Of a DNA stretch of 64,000 bases, positions 57,955 through 64,000 are shown piece by piece. The DNA is taken from contig NZ_JAMXIA010000001.1 in the NCBI RefSeq assembly GCF_025457425.1, forward strand, positions 2,542,001 through 2,606,000. The letters run 5' to 3'. Source of the stretch: Chryseobacterium foetidum. GTDB taxonomy: Bacteria > Bacteroidota > Bacteroidia > Flavobacteriales > Weeksellaceae. The notes below the pieces were generated by a model, which saw only the letters and a list, made by a program, of their open reading frames with translations, was not told the DNA's origin and did not search any database. The translations under genes were made by a program, and so were the position numbers. Position 1 is the stretch's first letter. Each line of letters begins with the position of its first letter.

Positions 57955-58440
57955 ATGAAAAAACTCCGCGTAAAATTCCTGCTTTTCGTTTACGACAAAA
58001 CACAAAAACTCTATAGAAAATACTTCAAAAAGAAGAAAAGACAGTGGCAGTTTAATGAAAAACAGCTTTTGGAATTTGAAAAAGATTCCCTCGGCAGAAA
58101 ACTAGGTGAATTCTACAAAAAACACGGCTTCACCATGATCCCGAAAATGGAAAACCACGATGTACATCATCTGCTCACCGGTTGCGGAACCAACTTCGAA
58201 GACGAAATCGCCATGCAGTTCCTCCTACTCGGCAACGGAAAACTCAACGCTCATCTTTTGGCCGCCATTGTTTTGGGAAGCATCATCCTACCCGAATATC
58301 ATAAAATCTACAAAAATGCTTATCAGAAAGGAAAATCAATGCGTGCCTTCCATCACATCGACTTCGAAGAACTTCTCTGGCAAAACTTCGAAAACGTAAA
58401 AGACTTCTTCCGACAGAAAGAAACTCAGGTTTTATTTTAA
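57955..58440 (+). CDS. COQ4-like protein
   Basis: This 161-residue cytoplasmic protein carries the motif that defines COQ4, HDxxH-x11-E, as HDVHHLLTGCGTNFEDE. It is followed by a helical segment (KLNAHLLAAIVLGSIILPEY) typical of the family. In eukaryotes and some bacteria COQ4 acts in ubiquinone synthesis at the C1 decarboxylation/hydroxylation step. Members of this phylum use menaquinone, so the role here is unclear. The start is taken at MKKLRVKF, 11 bases after the upstream stop. Confidence 0.72.
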   Translation: MKKLRVKFLLFVYDKTQKLYRKYFKKKKRQWQFNEKQLLEFEKDSLGRKLGEFYKKHGFTMIPKMENHDVHHLLTGCGTNFEDEIAMQFLLLGNGKLNAHLLAAIVLGSIILPEYHKIYKNAYQKGKSMRAFHHIDFEELLWQNFENVKDFFRQKETQVLF

Positions 58441-58504
58441 CACCCTTCATCAAACATCCAACACCCAACATCCATCATCTAACATCCATCCAACACCCAA
58501 CACT
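58438..58504 (+). repeat. G-free CATCCAACACCC-word repeat before a membrane gene
   Basis: The whole spacer, about 65 bases, has no G on the plus strand. The 16-mer CATCCAACACCCAACA occurs twice exactly (58455-58470, 58487-58502) with partial copies between. The second copy ends two bases before the next ATG. An RNA of C, A and U only would be unstructured. Confidence 0.7.
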
Positions 58505-59881
58505 ATGAAAACACATCACTATATTCTCCTTTGCACCGCAATTTTCATTGCCCTTTTCTACAACGAAGACGTTGGTCTCAACCTTGGAATTTTAGGAATT
58601 ATCTATGCCGTTTTGACACTTTACAAAACGCCTAAACAAAACAAAACCAAAGAATTTATAGTGCTCTTTGTCACCAGCGTTCTTTCCGGTTTTGCATTTG
58701 CGTGGTACGGAGATTTTCCTTCATTCCTTGCAGTGGTAAGTTCGCTTCTTCTATTGTCCTACCGCTCAAAAAACAGCAGTATGAAAGCAATTTTGCTGAT
58801 TCCTGTTTTTATCGTGAATTGCTTTACATTTATCTGCAGGTTTTTCAATTTTGACGCATGGTTGCCAAGGACCAATACTTCAGGATTTCTGCAGAAGGCC
58901 ATCGCATTTTTTGTTATTCCTTTGGTTTTAGTTTCGGTCTTTTTCGGAATTTATGCGGCCGGAAGTGATATTTTTTCAGGTATTTTCACCAACTATGAAT
59001 TAGATATAAATTTCTGGCAACTGACTGTTGTTACTGTTTTAGGACTCTTCATAGCCTTCAATTACTGGAATTTTGCTGTGGAAAAAATTATTTATAAGCA
59101 AAATCATATTTTAAATAATGAATTTAATGATGAAGATAAAATTCAGAAACCTACGTATTCATTTTTAGATTTAAATTCTGAAAGAACGAGTGGTGTCATA
59201 TCGCTGTTTTGCCTGAATATTCTGTTGCTCGTTTTCATTTTCACCTTCAATTATGAGCAGTTCGTAGAAATTCCCAAAACAACCATTCAGCTTGGCGAAG
59301 AAACACATGAACGGGTGAATGCTGTTATTTTATCAATCATCATGGCGATTTTGGTTATTATGATGTATTTCAAGGGTGGATTCAACTTCGATGAAAAGGC
59401 AAAATCTTTAAAACTATTGGCGAAAATCTGGATTTTTTTAAATGTCATTTTAATCATTTCCGCTTTTGTGAAAAATACAGAATACATCATCGACATGGGT
59501 TTCACGTATAAAAAAATCGGGGTTTATGCATTTCTTATTTTATCGCTGATTGGTCTCATTCTTACCTTTATTAAAATTCAGAAAAAGAAAACCAATGCCT
59601 ATCTTTTCAACTCTATGATCTGGGCGGTTTATGGAACAGTTTTAGCATGTTCTTACATCAACTGGGGCGGAATCATCACCTTGCAGAACAGCAAACGGAG
59701 TGATTTTGCCGTTAATTTTCACCTTCAGTCTGTAAGCTTCAGCGAAAAACAGTTGCTGAAATATGCTGAAGAAAATAAGGATCAACAACTTTTTAAGGAT
59801 GTTGTAAGCAAAATTGAACTTCAGAAACAGAGTAGTTTCCTCTCAAAAATTCTGTTTTATAAAACCACTAAAACTAAGTAA
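58505..59881 (+). CDS. DUF4173/DUF4153-like polytopic membrane protein
   Basis: This 458-residue inner-membrane protein has about 11 hydrophobic helices. The central pattern with THERVNAVILSIIMAILVIM, then FNFDEKAKSLKLLAKIWIFL and FTYKKIGVYAFLILSLIGLI, is what I associate with DUF4173-type proteins; they have no known role. A soluble tail (about 405-458) is basic. It is one base before the next lipoprotein gene and so is cotranscribed with it. Confidence 0.78.
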   Translation: MKTHHYILLCTAIFIALFYNEDVGLNLGILGIIYAVLTLYKTPKQNKTKEFIVLFVTSVLSGFAFAWYGDFPSFLAVVSSLLLLSYRSKNSSMKAILLIPVFIVNCFTFICRFFNFDAWLPRTNTSGFLQKAIAFFVIPLVLVSVFFGIYAAGSDIFSGIFTNYELDINFWQLTVVTVLGLFIAFNYWNFAVEKIIYKQNHILNNEFNDEDKIQKPTYSFLDLNSERTSGVISLFCLNILLLVFIFTFNYEQFVEIPKTTIQLGEETHERVNAVILSIIMAILVIMMYFKGGFNFDEKAKSLKLLAKIWIFLNVILIISAFVKNTEYIIDMGFTYKKIGVYAFLILSLIGLILTFIKIQKKKTNAYLFNSMIWAVYGTVLACSYINWGGIITLQNSKRSDFAVNFHLQSVSFSEKQLLKYAEENKDQQLFKDVVSKIELQKQSSFLSKILFYKTTKTK

Positions 59882-59882
59882 T

Positions 59883-60428
59883 ATGAAATTTTATTTTCCA
59901 ATAGCCATCGTATTTTTATTTTTGAATTCATGCCAAAAAGATAAAGAGCAGACAGTAACTCAAACCAATGATTCCATTATCGTGGATGAGCAGTCAGCCA
60001 ATCTGAGTCCCAAAGATTCCGTAGCCGTAAAAATGAAAGATTCCGCCATCAACAACGCTCCCAAAACAAAAGAAGTGCTGGAAAGAGGTGTGATGCGTGA
60101 AGAAAAAGACCGCGTCATCATCAGAATGGCAGACGGAGAAAGGCTTCCTTTTACCATCGGAGAAAAGTTTACCGTTGAGCACGATAAATTGATTTTGAAG
60201 ATAACCGACTTCAATAAATCCAGTATTTCTGCAACGATCAAAGTAAAAGACAGGAACCAAAACATCAGATTTAATCAGATCAAAATGCCGGATGGATCTA
60301 TGGACGGACCGTTTGGTAAGGAATTGGTACACGAAGTTAAGGGAAAAGGTGAGCTGTGGCTGATCATCGGTAAAAACAATATGGCCGACGGAATCACCAC
60401 CGGAGACTTTTCAGTAACAGTAGAATAA
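59883..60428 (+). CDS. Putative lipoprotein
   Basis: This 181-residue protein has a signal peptide with lipobox FLNSC (about residue 17). The mature part has a disordered start (EQTVTQTNDSIIVDEQSANL) and a beta-rich domain (about 75-181: VIIRMADGERLPFTIGEKFT, ATIKVKDRNQNIRFNQIKMP). The role is unknown. The chosen start follows the upstream stop by one base. Confidence 0.75.
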   Translation: MKFYFPIAIVFLFLNSCQKDKEQTVTQTNDSIIVDEQSANLSPKDSVAVKMKDSAINNAPKTKEVLERGVMREEKDRVIIRMADGERLPFTIGEKFTVEHDKLILKITDFNKSSISATIKVKDRNQNIRFNQIKMPDGSMDGPFGKELVHEVKGKGELWLIIGKNNMADGITTGDFSVTVE

Positions 60429-60470
60429 TTGGTATAATTTCTGATGCCAGAAACAAAAAATTGGATTAAA

Positions 60471-60986
60471 ATGAAAAAAATATTTTCAACCGCAGTAATT
60501 GCATCCGCAGTTTTAGCGAGTTGCGGTGCAGTACAGTCTATTGTACAAAATACGTTTCCTTACACAACAAATGTCCTTGTATCTACGGGAGTTCCAGCAG
60601 ATAAAGAAGTGTCTTCAACATCCACGGCTACCAATGTTCAGACCTGGTTTGGTGGTAATAATAATGCTCAGATTAAAGACGTGAGAATTTCTGATGCTAA
60701 AATCTCAGTTGCATCACCTGCTGGCGGAACTTTAAGCGCATTGAAATCTGTAAAAATCTACATTTCTTCAGACGGAACCAGCGAAAGACTCGTTGCATCG
60801 AGATCTAACATTTCTACAACCTCTGCAAGCCTAAATCTTGATCTTAATAATGAAACCGGATTTTTGGATTCTGTAGTAAAAAGCTCGGGAGTAACAGTGA
60901 GAACCGTTTACGAACTGAAAAATCAGACCTCATCAGACATGAATCTCAAAGTTGCTTTGAATTTCAGCAGTGTACCTGTAAGATAA
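60471..60986 (+). CDS. Putative lipoprotein of beta-sandwich type
   Basis: This 171-residue protein has a signal peptide with lipobox LASC (Cys18). The rest is serine/threonine-rich and beta-like (VQTWFGGNNNAQIKDVRISD, VKIYISSDGTSERLVASRSN). It may be a surface-exposed or outer-membrane-attached lipoprotein. A strong terminator follows. Confidence 0.72.
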   Translation: MKKIFSTAVIASAVLASCGAVQSIVQNTFPYTTNVLVSTGVPADKEVSSTSTATNVQTWFGGNNNAQIKDVRISDAKISVASPAGGTLSALKSVKIYISSDGTSERLVASRSNISTTSASLNLDLNNETGFLDSVVKSSGVTVRTVYELKNQTSSDMNLKVALNFSSVPVR

Positions 60987-61008
60987 TTACATTAAAATCG
61001 TAAACATA

Positions 61009-61040
61009 AAAATGTCTTTCAAATTCTTGAAAGACATTTT
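61009..61040 (+). terminator. Terminator between the lipoprotein and FKBP genes
   Basis: AAAATGTCTTTCAA and TTGAAAGACATTTT form 14 perfect pairs around an ATTC loop, with ATTTAT after it. The position between convergent genes suggests use from both sides. Confidence 0.85.
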
Positions 61041-61063
61041 ATTTATCTGATAATTCAAAAAAT

Positions 61064-61768
61064 CTATTTGATGTTCACCAGTTCCACATCAAAGATAATG
61101 GTTGCTCCCGGTGGAATCGCACCTCCTGCACCCTGATCACCATAAGCTAAATCTGAAGGAATGTAAAATCTGTATTTTGCTCCTTTGCTCATCAGCTGAA
61201 TGCCTTCTGTCCAACCTCTTATTACGCTGCCAAGATTAAGTTCAATCGGTGCTCCGCCATTTTTATCTGTAGAATCGAAAACAGTTCCATCAAGTAACTT
61301 TCCTGTATATTTTACTTCTACGGCATCAGTTGCTTTAGGTTTTGTCTTCCCGTCACCCTCAGTTACCACTTCATACTGTAAACCGGATGCTGTAGTTTTT
61401 ATTTTGGCGTTTTGCTTGTTTTTAGCAAGAAATTCAAGGCCTTTTTTCTTGTTTTCACCTGCTTTTGCTGTAGCTTCAGTCATCTTTTTTTCGCTTTGCT
61501 TCTGCATAAAGGTTTGCATGAAAGACTCCATTTCTTCAGCAGGTAACAATTTTGGTTTTCCTGCCATCTCCTCTTTTATCGCCTGAGCCAGAAGATCTGC
61601 ATCTACATTAATGCCTCCGTTTTTCATGTTTTGAGCGATGTTCAATCCAATGTAGTAAGAAGCTTTCTGGTCGTCAGTATATTTATCTGTAGCTTGTTTG
61701 TCTTTCTTCTGAGCACACGAAACGCTGAAGATTGCTACGCAAAACAATGCGATGGTCTGTTTTTTCAT
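61064..61768 (-). CDS. FKBP-type peptidyl-prolyl isomerase, lipoprotein
   Basis: This 234-residue protein resembles FkpA/Mip: a lipoprotein signal (lipobox FSVSC, Cys18), a helical dimerisation region (about 30-125: YIGLNIAQNMKNGGINVDAD, SFMQTFMQKQSEKKM) and a C-terminal FKBP domain (about 130-234). The FKBP core is complete: VEVKYTGKLLDGTVFDSTDK, GAPIELNLGSVIRGWTEGIQ, YRFYIPSDLAYGDQGAGGAI and IIFDVELVNI. It should assist folding of outer-membrane or periplasmic proteins. Confidence 0.94.
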   Translation of the reverse strand: MKKQTIALFCVAIFSVSCAQKKDKQATDKYTDDQKASYYIGLNIAQNMKNGGINVDADLLAQAIKEEMAGKPKLLPAEEMESFMQTFMQKQSEKKMTEATAKAGENKKKGLEFLAKNKQNAKIKTTASGLQYEVVTEGDGKTKPKATDAVEVKYTGKLLDGTVFDSTDKNGGAPIELNLGSVIRGWTEGIQLMSKGAKYRFYIPSDLAYGDQGAGGAIPPGATIIFDVELVNIK

Positions 61769-61879
61769 TATGATTTAATTATTTTAATTCTAAAATTGAT
61801 TTTGAGCGTACAAAACTAATGATTATTGGGGAATTTTCTATTTTGATTTTAATAAAAGAAAGTTTTTTAAAATACACAT

Positions 61880-61911
61880 AAAAAGCCCTCCCGAACAAAT
61901 TCGGAAGAGCT
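61880..61911 (-). terminator. Terminator of the C1q-like secreted protein gene
   Basis: On the minus strand AGCTCTTCCGAA pairs with TTCGGGAGGGCT (10 of 12) around a TTTG loop, followed by TTTT. It lies 22 bases after the stop codon. Confidence 0.75.
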
Positions 61912-61933
61912 CATTAAAATTATTATTTAAAAT

Positions 61934-62884
61934 TTATTTTATTTTGTAAATTGATATTTCTGCCGAAGCGTCTGCTAATAAATCAATACTGAGACCACCG
62001 TCTACAATACCAAATCTCAACTGTTCACCAGCAGAAAGCTGATATATGTGGCTGATCTGACCTTGAGTCAAAGATATGTTTGCCAGCGAAAGCCCTCCTA
62101 CTAATGGTAGACCAGGTAAAGCTAAAATGCTTAGTCCTCCATAATAGCGGAAATCTAAAGTTGTTGTATTGGATGTAGATAATGGTAATACCGTTCCTGG
62201 TTGGGATTTCGCAATAATAATTCCTGGTCTTGTGGAACTCAATGCCTGTAAGCTCAGCCCTTGTCCGGTTCTATAGCTGTAATTAATCTGATATATCCCG
62301 GTTGAAGGAACTGTGTAGTATGAATCGCCTCCGCTGCCGGCAATATTAGTAAGATTTGTTGTTGGTATATCAACCAATATTGGAGGGTTTACGCCGGTTC
62401 CTGATGTCTGGGGTAAACGTACAAACCGTGCATTAGAACTTAGCAGACCTAAAGAAAGATTTAATACTGAAAGATTTCCGCTCATTCTTGCTGCATAAGC
62501 ACCATCGCCAGTTCCTCCACCTGTTGGTGAAGCTGGACCGTCAGGAATTATCTGCCAGGATCCGATACCTGCTCCATTGGGTTCTTCGGCATCATAGATA
62601 AAAAGCCCACGGCTCGTAATACTTGAAGATTTAGGTTCAGTAATCGCTGTTATGGGAGTTGTTACATAAACGATTGCACCGTTTTGAGCAGCACCATAGA
62701 CGTTTGCATTCAATCTGAGTTCATCTCCAGTAACACGCGGTGGAATAATTCCTATAGGCTGACCGGCGGTCGTGCTTTTTTGTACGTCCAAAGTAGCACT
62801 TGGGGTATTGGTATTAATTCCTACCTGTGCGTTCATGCCGTAACTGCATAGGAGTGCAGCAAGCAAAATATAACATTTTCTCAT
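61934..62884 (-). CDS. Secreted protein with VGINTxTPxATLDV start and C1q-like end
   Basis: This 316-residue exported protein has a signal peptide (1-19, GMNAQ) and the sequence VGINTNTPSATLDVQK that starts many surface proteins of this phylum, often in sets with tail-fibre-like modules. Residues about 130-316 look like a jelly-roll of C1q/TNF type (YTVPSTGIYQINYSYRTGQG, ISLTQGQISHIYQLSAGEQL, ADASAEISIYKIK). It has no T9SS domain, so its export route past the periplasm is unknown. It is single, with its own terminator. Confidence 0.78.
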   Translation of the reverse strand: MRKCYILLAALLCSYGMNAQVGINTNTPSATLDVQKSTTAGQPIGIIPPRVTGDELRLNANVYGAAQNGAIVYVTTPITAITEPKSSSITSRGLFIYDAEEPNGAGIGSWQIIPDGPASPTGGGTGDGAYAARMSGNLSVLNLSLGLLSSNARFVRLPQTSGTGVNPPILVDIPTTNLTNIAGSGGDSYYTVPSTGIYQINYSYRTGQGLSLQALSSTRPGIIIAKSQPGTVLPLSTSNTTTLDFRYYGGLSILALPGLPLVGGLSLANISLTQGQISHIYQLSAGEQLRFGIVDGGLSIDLLADASAEISIYKIK

Positions 62885-63105
62885 AAGATTTAATTTTTAG
62901 TTGGTGTTAAATTACGAAAATTTAGAACTATAAATGCAAACTTTATGCAATTATGTTGCGATTTGTGGTACAATAATGAATTATTACTGTCTAATCTGCA
63001 TAGTATGTTTTTGTAACCAAAAAAGGTTTCTTATGGAAACTGTACTGCTTTCACGGGTTTAGGAGTAATTTGAGCAGTTTTAAAATCTCCAAAAATAATA
63101 GAAAA

Positions 63106-63555
63106 TTAATTTTTTGTACGGGAATCCATTACGATCGTTACGGGTCCGTCATTAATCAGAGAGATTTTCATGTCTGCACCGAAGATTCCGCTGGCTGTTT
63201 TTAAACCTGATTTTGAAATCTCGGATTTGAAATACTCAAATAAAAGAATTGCTTTTTCTGGTTTTGCCGCCTTAATAAAAGAGGGTCGGTTGCCTTTTTT
63301 GTAATCGGCAATCAGGGTGAACTGGCTTATGCAAAGTATTTCACCTGAAATATCCTGAATGCAGAGATTAAGTTTATCGTTTTCATCACCAAATACCCGA
63401 AAATTCAATATCTTTTGAACGAGCCAGTCTGCATCTGATTTCTCATCATTTTCATCGATGCCAAGCAGGAGCATAAAGCCTTTTTTTATTTCACTTACAA
63501 TTTTACCGTCAACTTTAACGCTTGCCTCAGAAACTCTTTGAATAACCGTTTTCAT
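63106..63555 (-). CDS. dtd: D-aminoacyl-tRNA deacylase
   Basis: This 149-residue cytoplasmic enzyme removes D-amino acids (and glycine from tRNA-Ala) from mischarged tRNAs. The signature motifs are SQFTL (97-101 region, CISQFTLIADYKKG) and the C-terminal NDGPVT (ISLINDGPVTIVMDSR), whose cross-dimer Gly-Pro pair forms the active site. RVSEASVKVDGKIVSEI at the N-terminus is typical. It follows the next upstream gene with no gap (one base between stop and start). Confidence 0.96.
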   Translation of the reverse strand: MKTVIQRVSEASVKVDGKIVSEIKKGFMLLLGIDENDEKSDADWLVQKILNFRVFGDENDKLNLCIQDISGEILCISQFTLIADYKKGNRPSFIKAAKPEKAILLFEYFKSEISKSGLKTASGIFGADMKISLINDGPVTIVMDSRTKN

Positions 63556-64000
63556 CTAAAAATAAACATTTAAAACGTTGGTTGAAGGATCGTAATTGTA
63601 CAGATATGTTTTAGGTGGAAGTGAGGTAACAGAAGTCGGATTTCCAGTAAGTAAAATCCATGTTGCATTGTCTTTCGGGCAGATGATGCTGATGTTGTCT
63701 TTCACTTCCAATGTAGTATTTACGTCCGGGCAAAGATGTGGAGCATTCCTGTCGTAAACTTTAAAGGTATTTCCGGATCCACGGACGATGATTAAACCGC
63801 GGGTTCCAGACTGTTGTTCATCCACATAAATCCATCCTTGCGGTTGGGTAAGTTTAAAATAAGCAGGAAGATTGAGATTCAAAGAAACATTCACTGGGGC
63901 ATTAGGAAAACAGCTTACTGTATCGTTGTTGCTTCCGCATGAATTTAAACTTAAATTACTGAAAATCAGAATTATTGAAAATATGATGAGCGAAAAAGTT
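63556..64000 (-). CDS. Rieske-like lipoprotein, N-terminus cut by window edge
   Basis: The frame is open to the right edge. Near the edge it reads as a lipoprotein signal (SLIIFSIILIFSNLSLNSC) followed by GSNNDTVSCFPNAPV, so only a few residues are missing. The mature domain (about 110 residues) has the layout of a Rieske ferredoxin-like fold: GLIIVRGSGNTFKVYDRNAP, HLCPDVNTTLEV, then ISIICPKDNATWILLTGNP, and a final YLYNYDPSTNVLNVYF strand. The usual C-x-H and C-x2-H cluster ligands are not complete (one His, two Cys in these loops), so cluster binding is doubtful. A shorter start (GTG 63894) would cut the signal peptide and is unlikely. Confidence 0.75.
   Translation of the reverse strand, partial: TFSLIIFSIILIFSNLSLNSCGSNNDTVSCFPNAPVNVSLNLNLPAYFKLTQPQGWIYVDEQQSGTRGLIIVRGSGNTFKVYDRNAPHLCPDVNTTLEVKDNISIICPKDNATWILLTGNPTSVTSLPPKTYLYNYDPSTNVLNVYF

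Overview
The window reads as a stretch of a low-GC Bacteroidota chromosome, most likely a Chryseobacterium-like member of the Flavobacteriia. This rests on TTTG / TAnnTTTG promoter boxes, absence of Shine-Dalgarno sites, a type IX secretion sorting domain (49176..50006), many Bacteroidota-specific DUF families (DUF1573, DUF2851, DUF4254, DUF4292), a bacillithiol synthesis gene (bshA) and typical N-termini such as MKK...AQ. The genus is an inference. I found no rRNA, tRNA, CRISPR array, insertion sequence or prophage.

Layout. 1-7.1 kb: edge of an M1 peptidase, a 2,4-dienoyl-CoA-reductase-type SDR, a DUF1573 protein, a histidine kinase/response regulator pair, a GH92 mannosidase and a TetR regulator. 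7.5-17 kb: clpB, an AddA/RecB-like helicase-nuclease, two coupled paralogous secreted proteins, and a DUF2851-PspC-GNAT operon. 17-18.1 kb: a repeat-rich gap and a frameshifted gene. 18.1-31 kb: bshA with a GH3 hexosaminidase; a six-gene envelope operon (DUF4292 lipoprotein, EnvC-like, TatA, DUF4254, lipoprotein, RibA); a sugar nucleotidyltransferase and a flippase; dihydroorotase; an AraC regulator next to an aldo/keto reductase broken by an amber codon.

32.5-48 kb is the centrepiece: a one-strand phenylacetate (PAA) catabolic cluster in the order K-E-A-(lipoprotein)-B-C-D-G-H-(three small genes)-I-(DUF6624)-J-Y-(esterase)-(small membrane protein)-Z. Phenylacetate is activated by PaaK, epoxidised by PaaABCE (PaaD assists iron-sulfur assembly), isomerised by PaaG, ring-opened and oxidised by PaaZ, and cleaved through beta-oxidation by PaaH and PaaJ; PaaI and PaaY are accessory thioesterases. 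PaaZ carries an extra C-terminal domain of the DUF1569/DinB-like type, a superfamily that includes bacillithiol transferases. A near-identical 14-bp palindrome overlaps the promoter of paaK and that of a distant enoyl-CoA hydratase gene at 50.7 kb, suggesting one TetR-type regulon.

48-64 kb: a trans-aconitate-methyltransferase-like gene broken by one stop codon, a T9SS-secreted protein, a tail-collar protein, the enoyl-CoA hydratase, a methyltransferase, a small winged-helix regulator with membrane-protein genes and two matching operators, a metallophosphoesterase, many small membrane or lipoproteins, a COQ4-like protein, an FKBP, a collagen/C1q-like secreted protein and dtd.

The spacers are unusually rich in structure. 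I see at least five families of intergenic repeats, including a GC-rich two-armed hairpin element present twice with a compensatory base change, REP-like palindromes, GCAGATT-word hairpins, and a TTTTCAAATT family that fills five spacers of the PAA operon.
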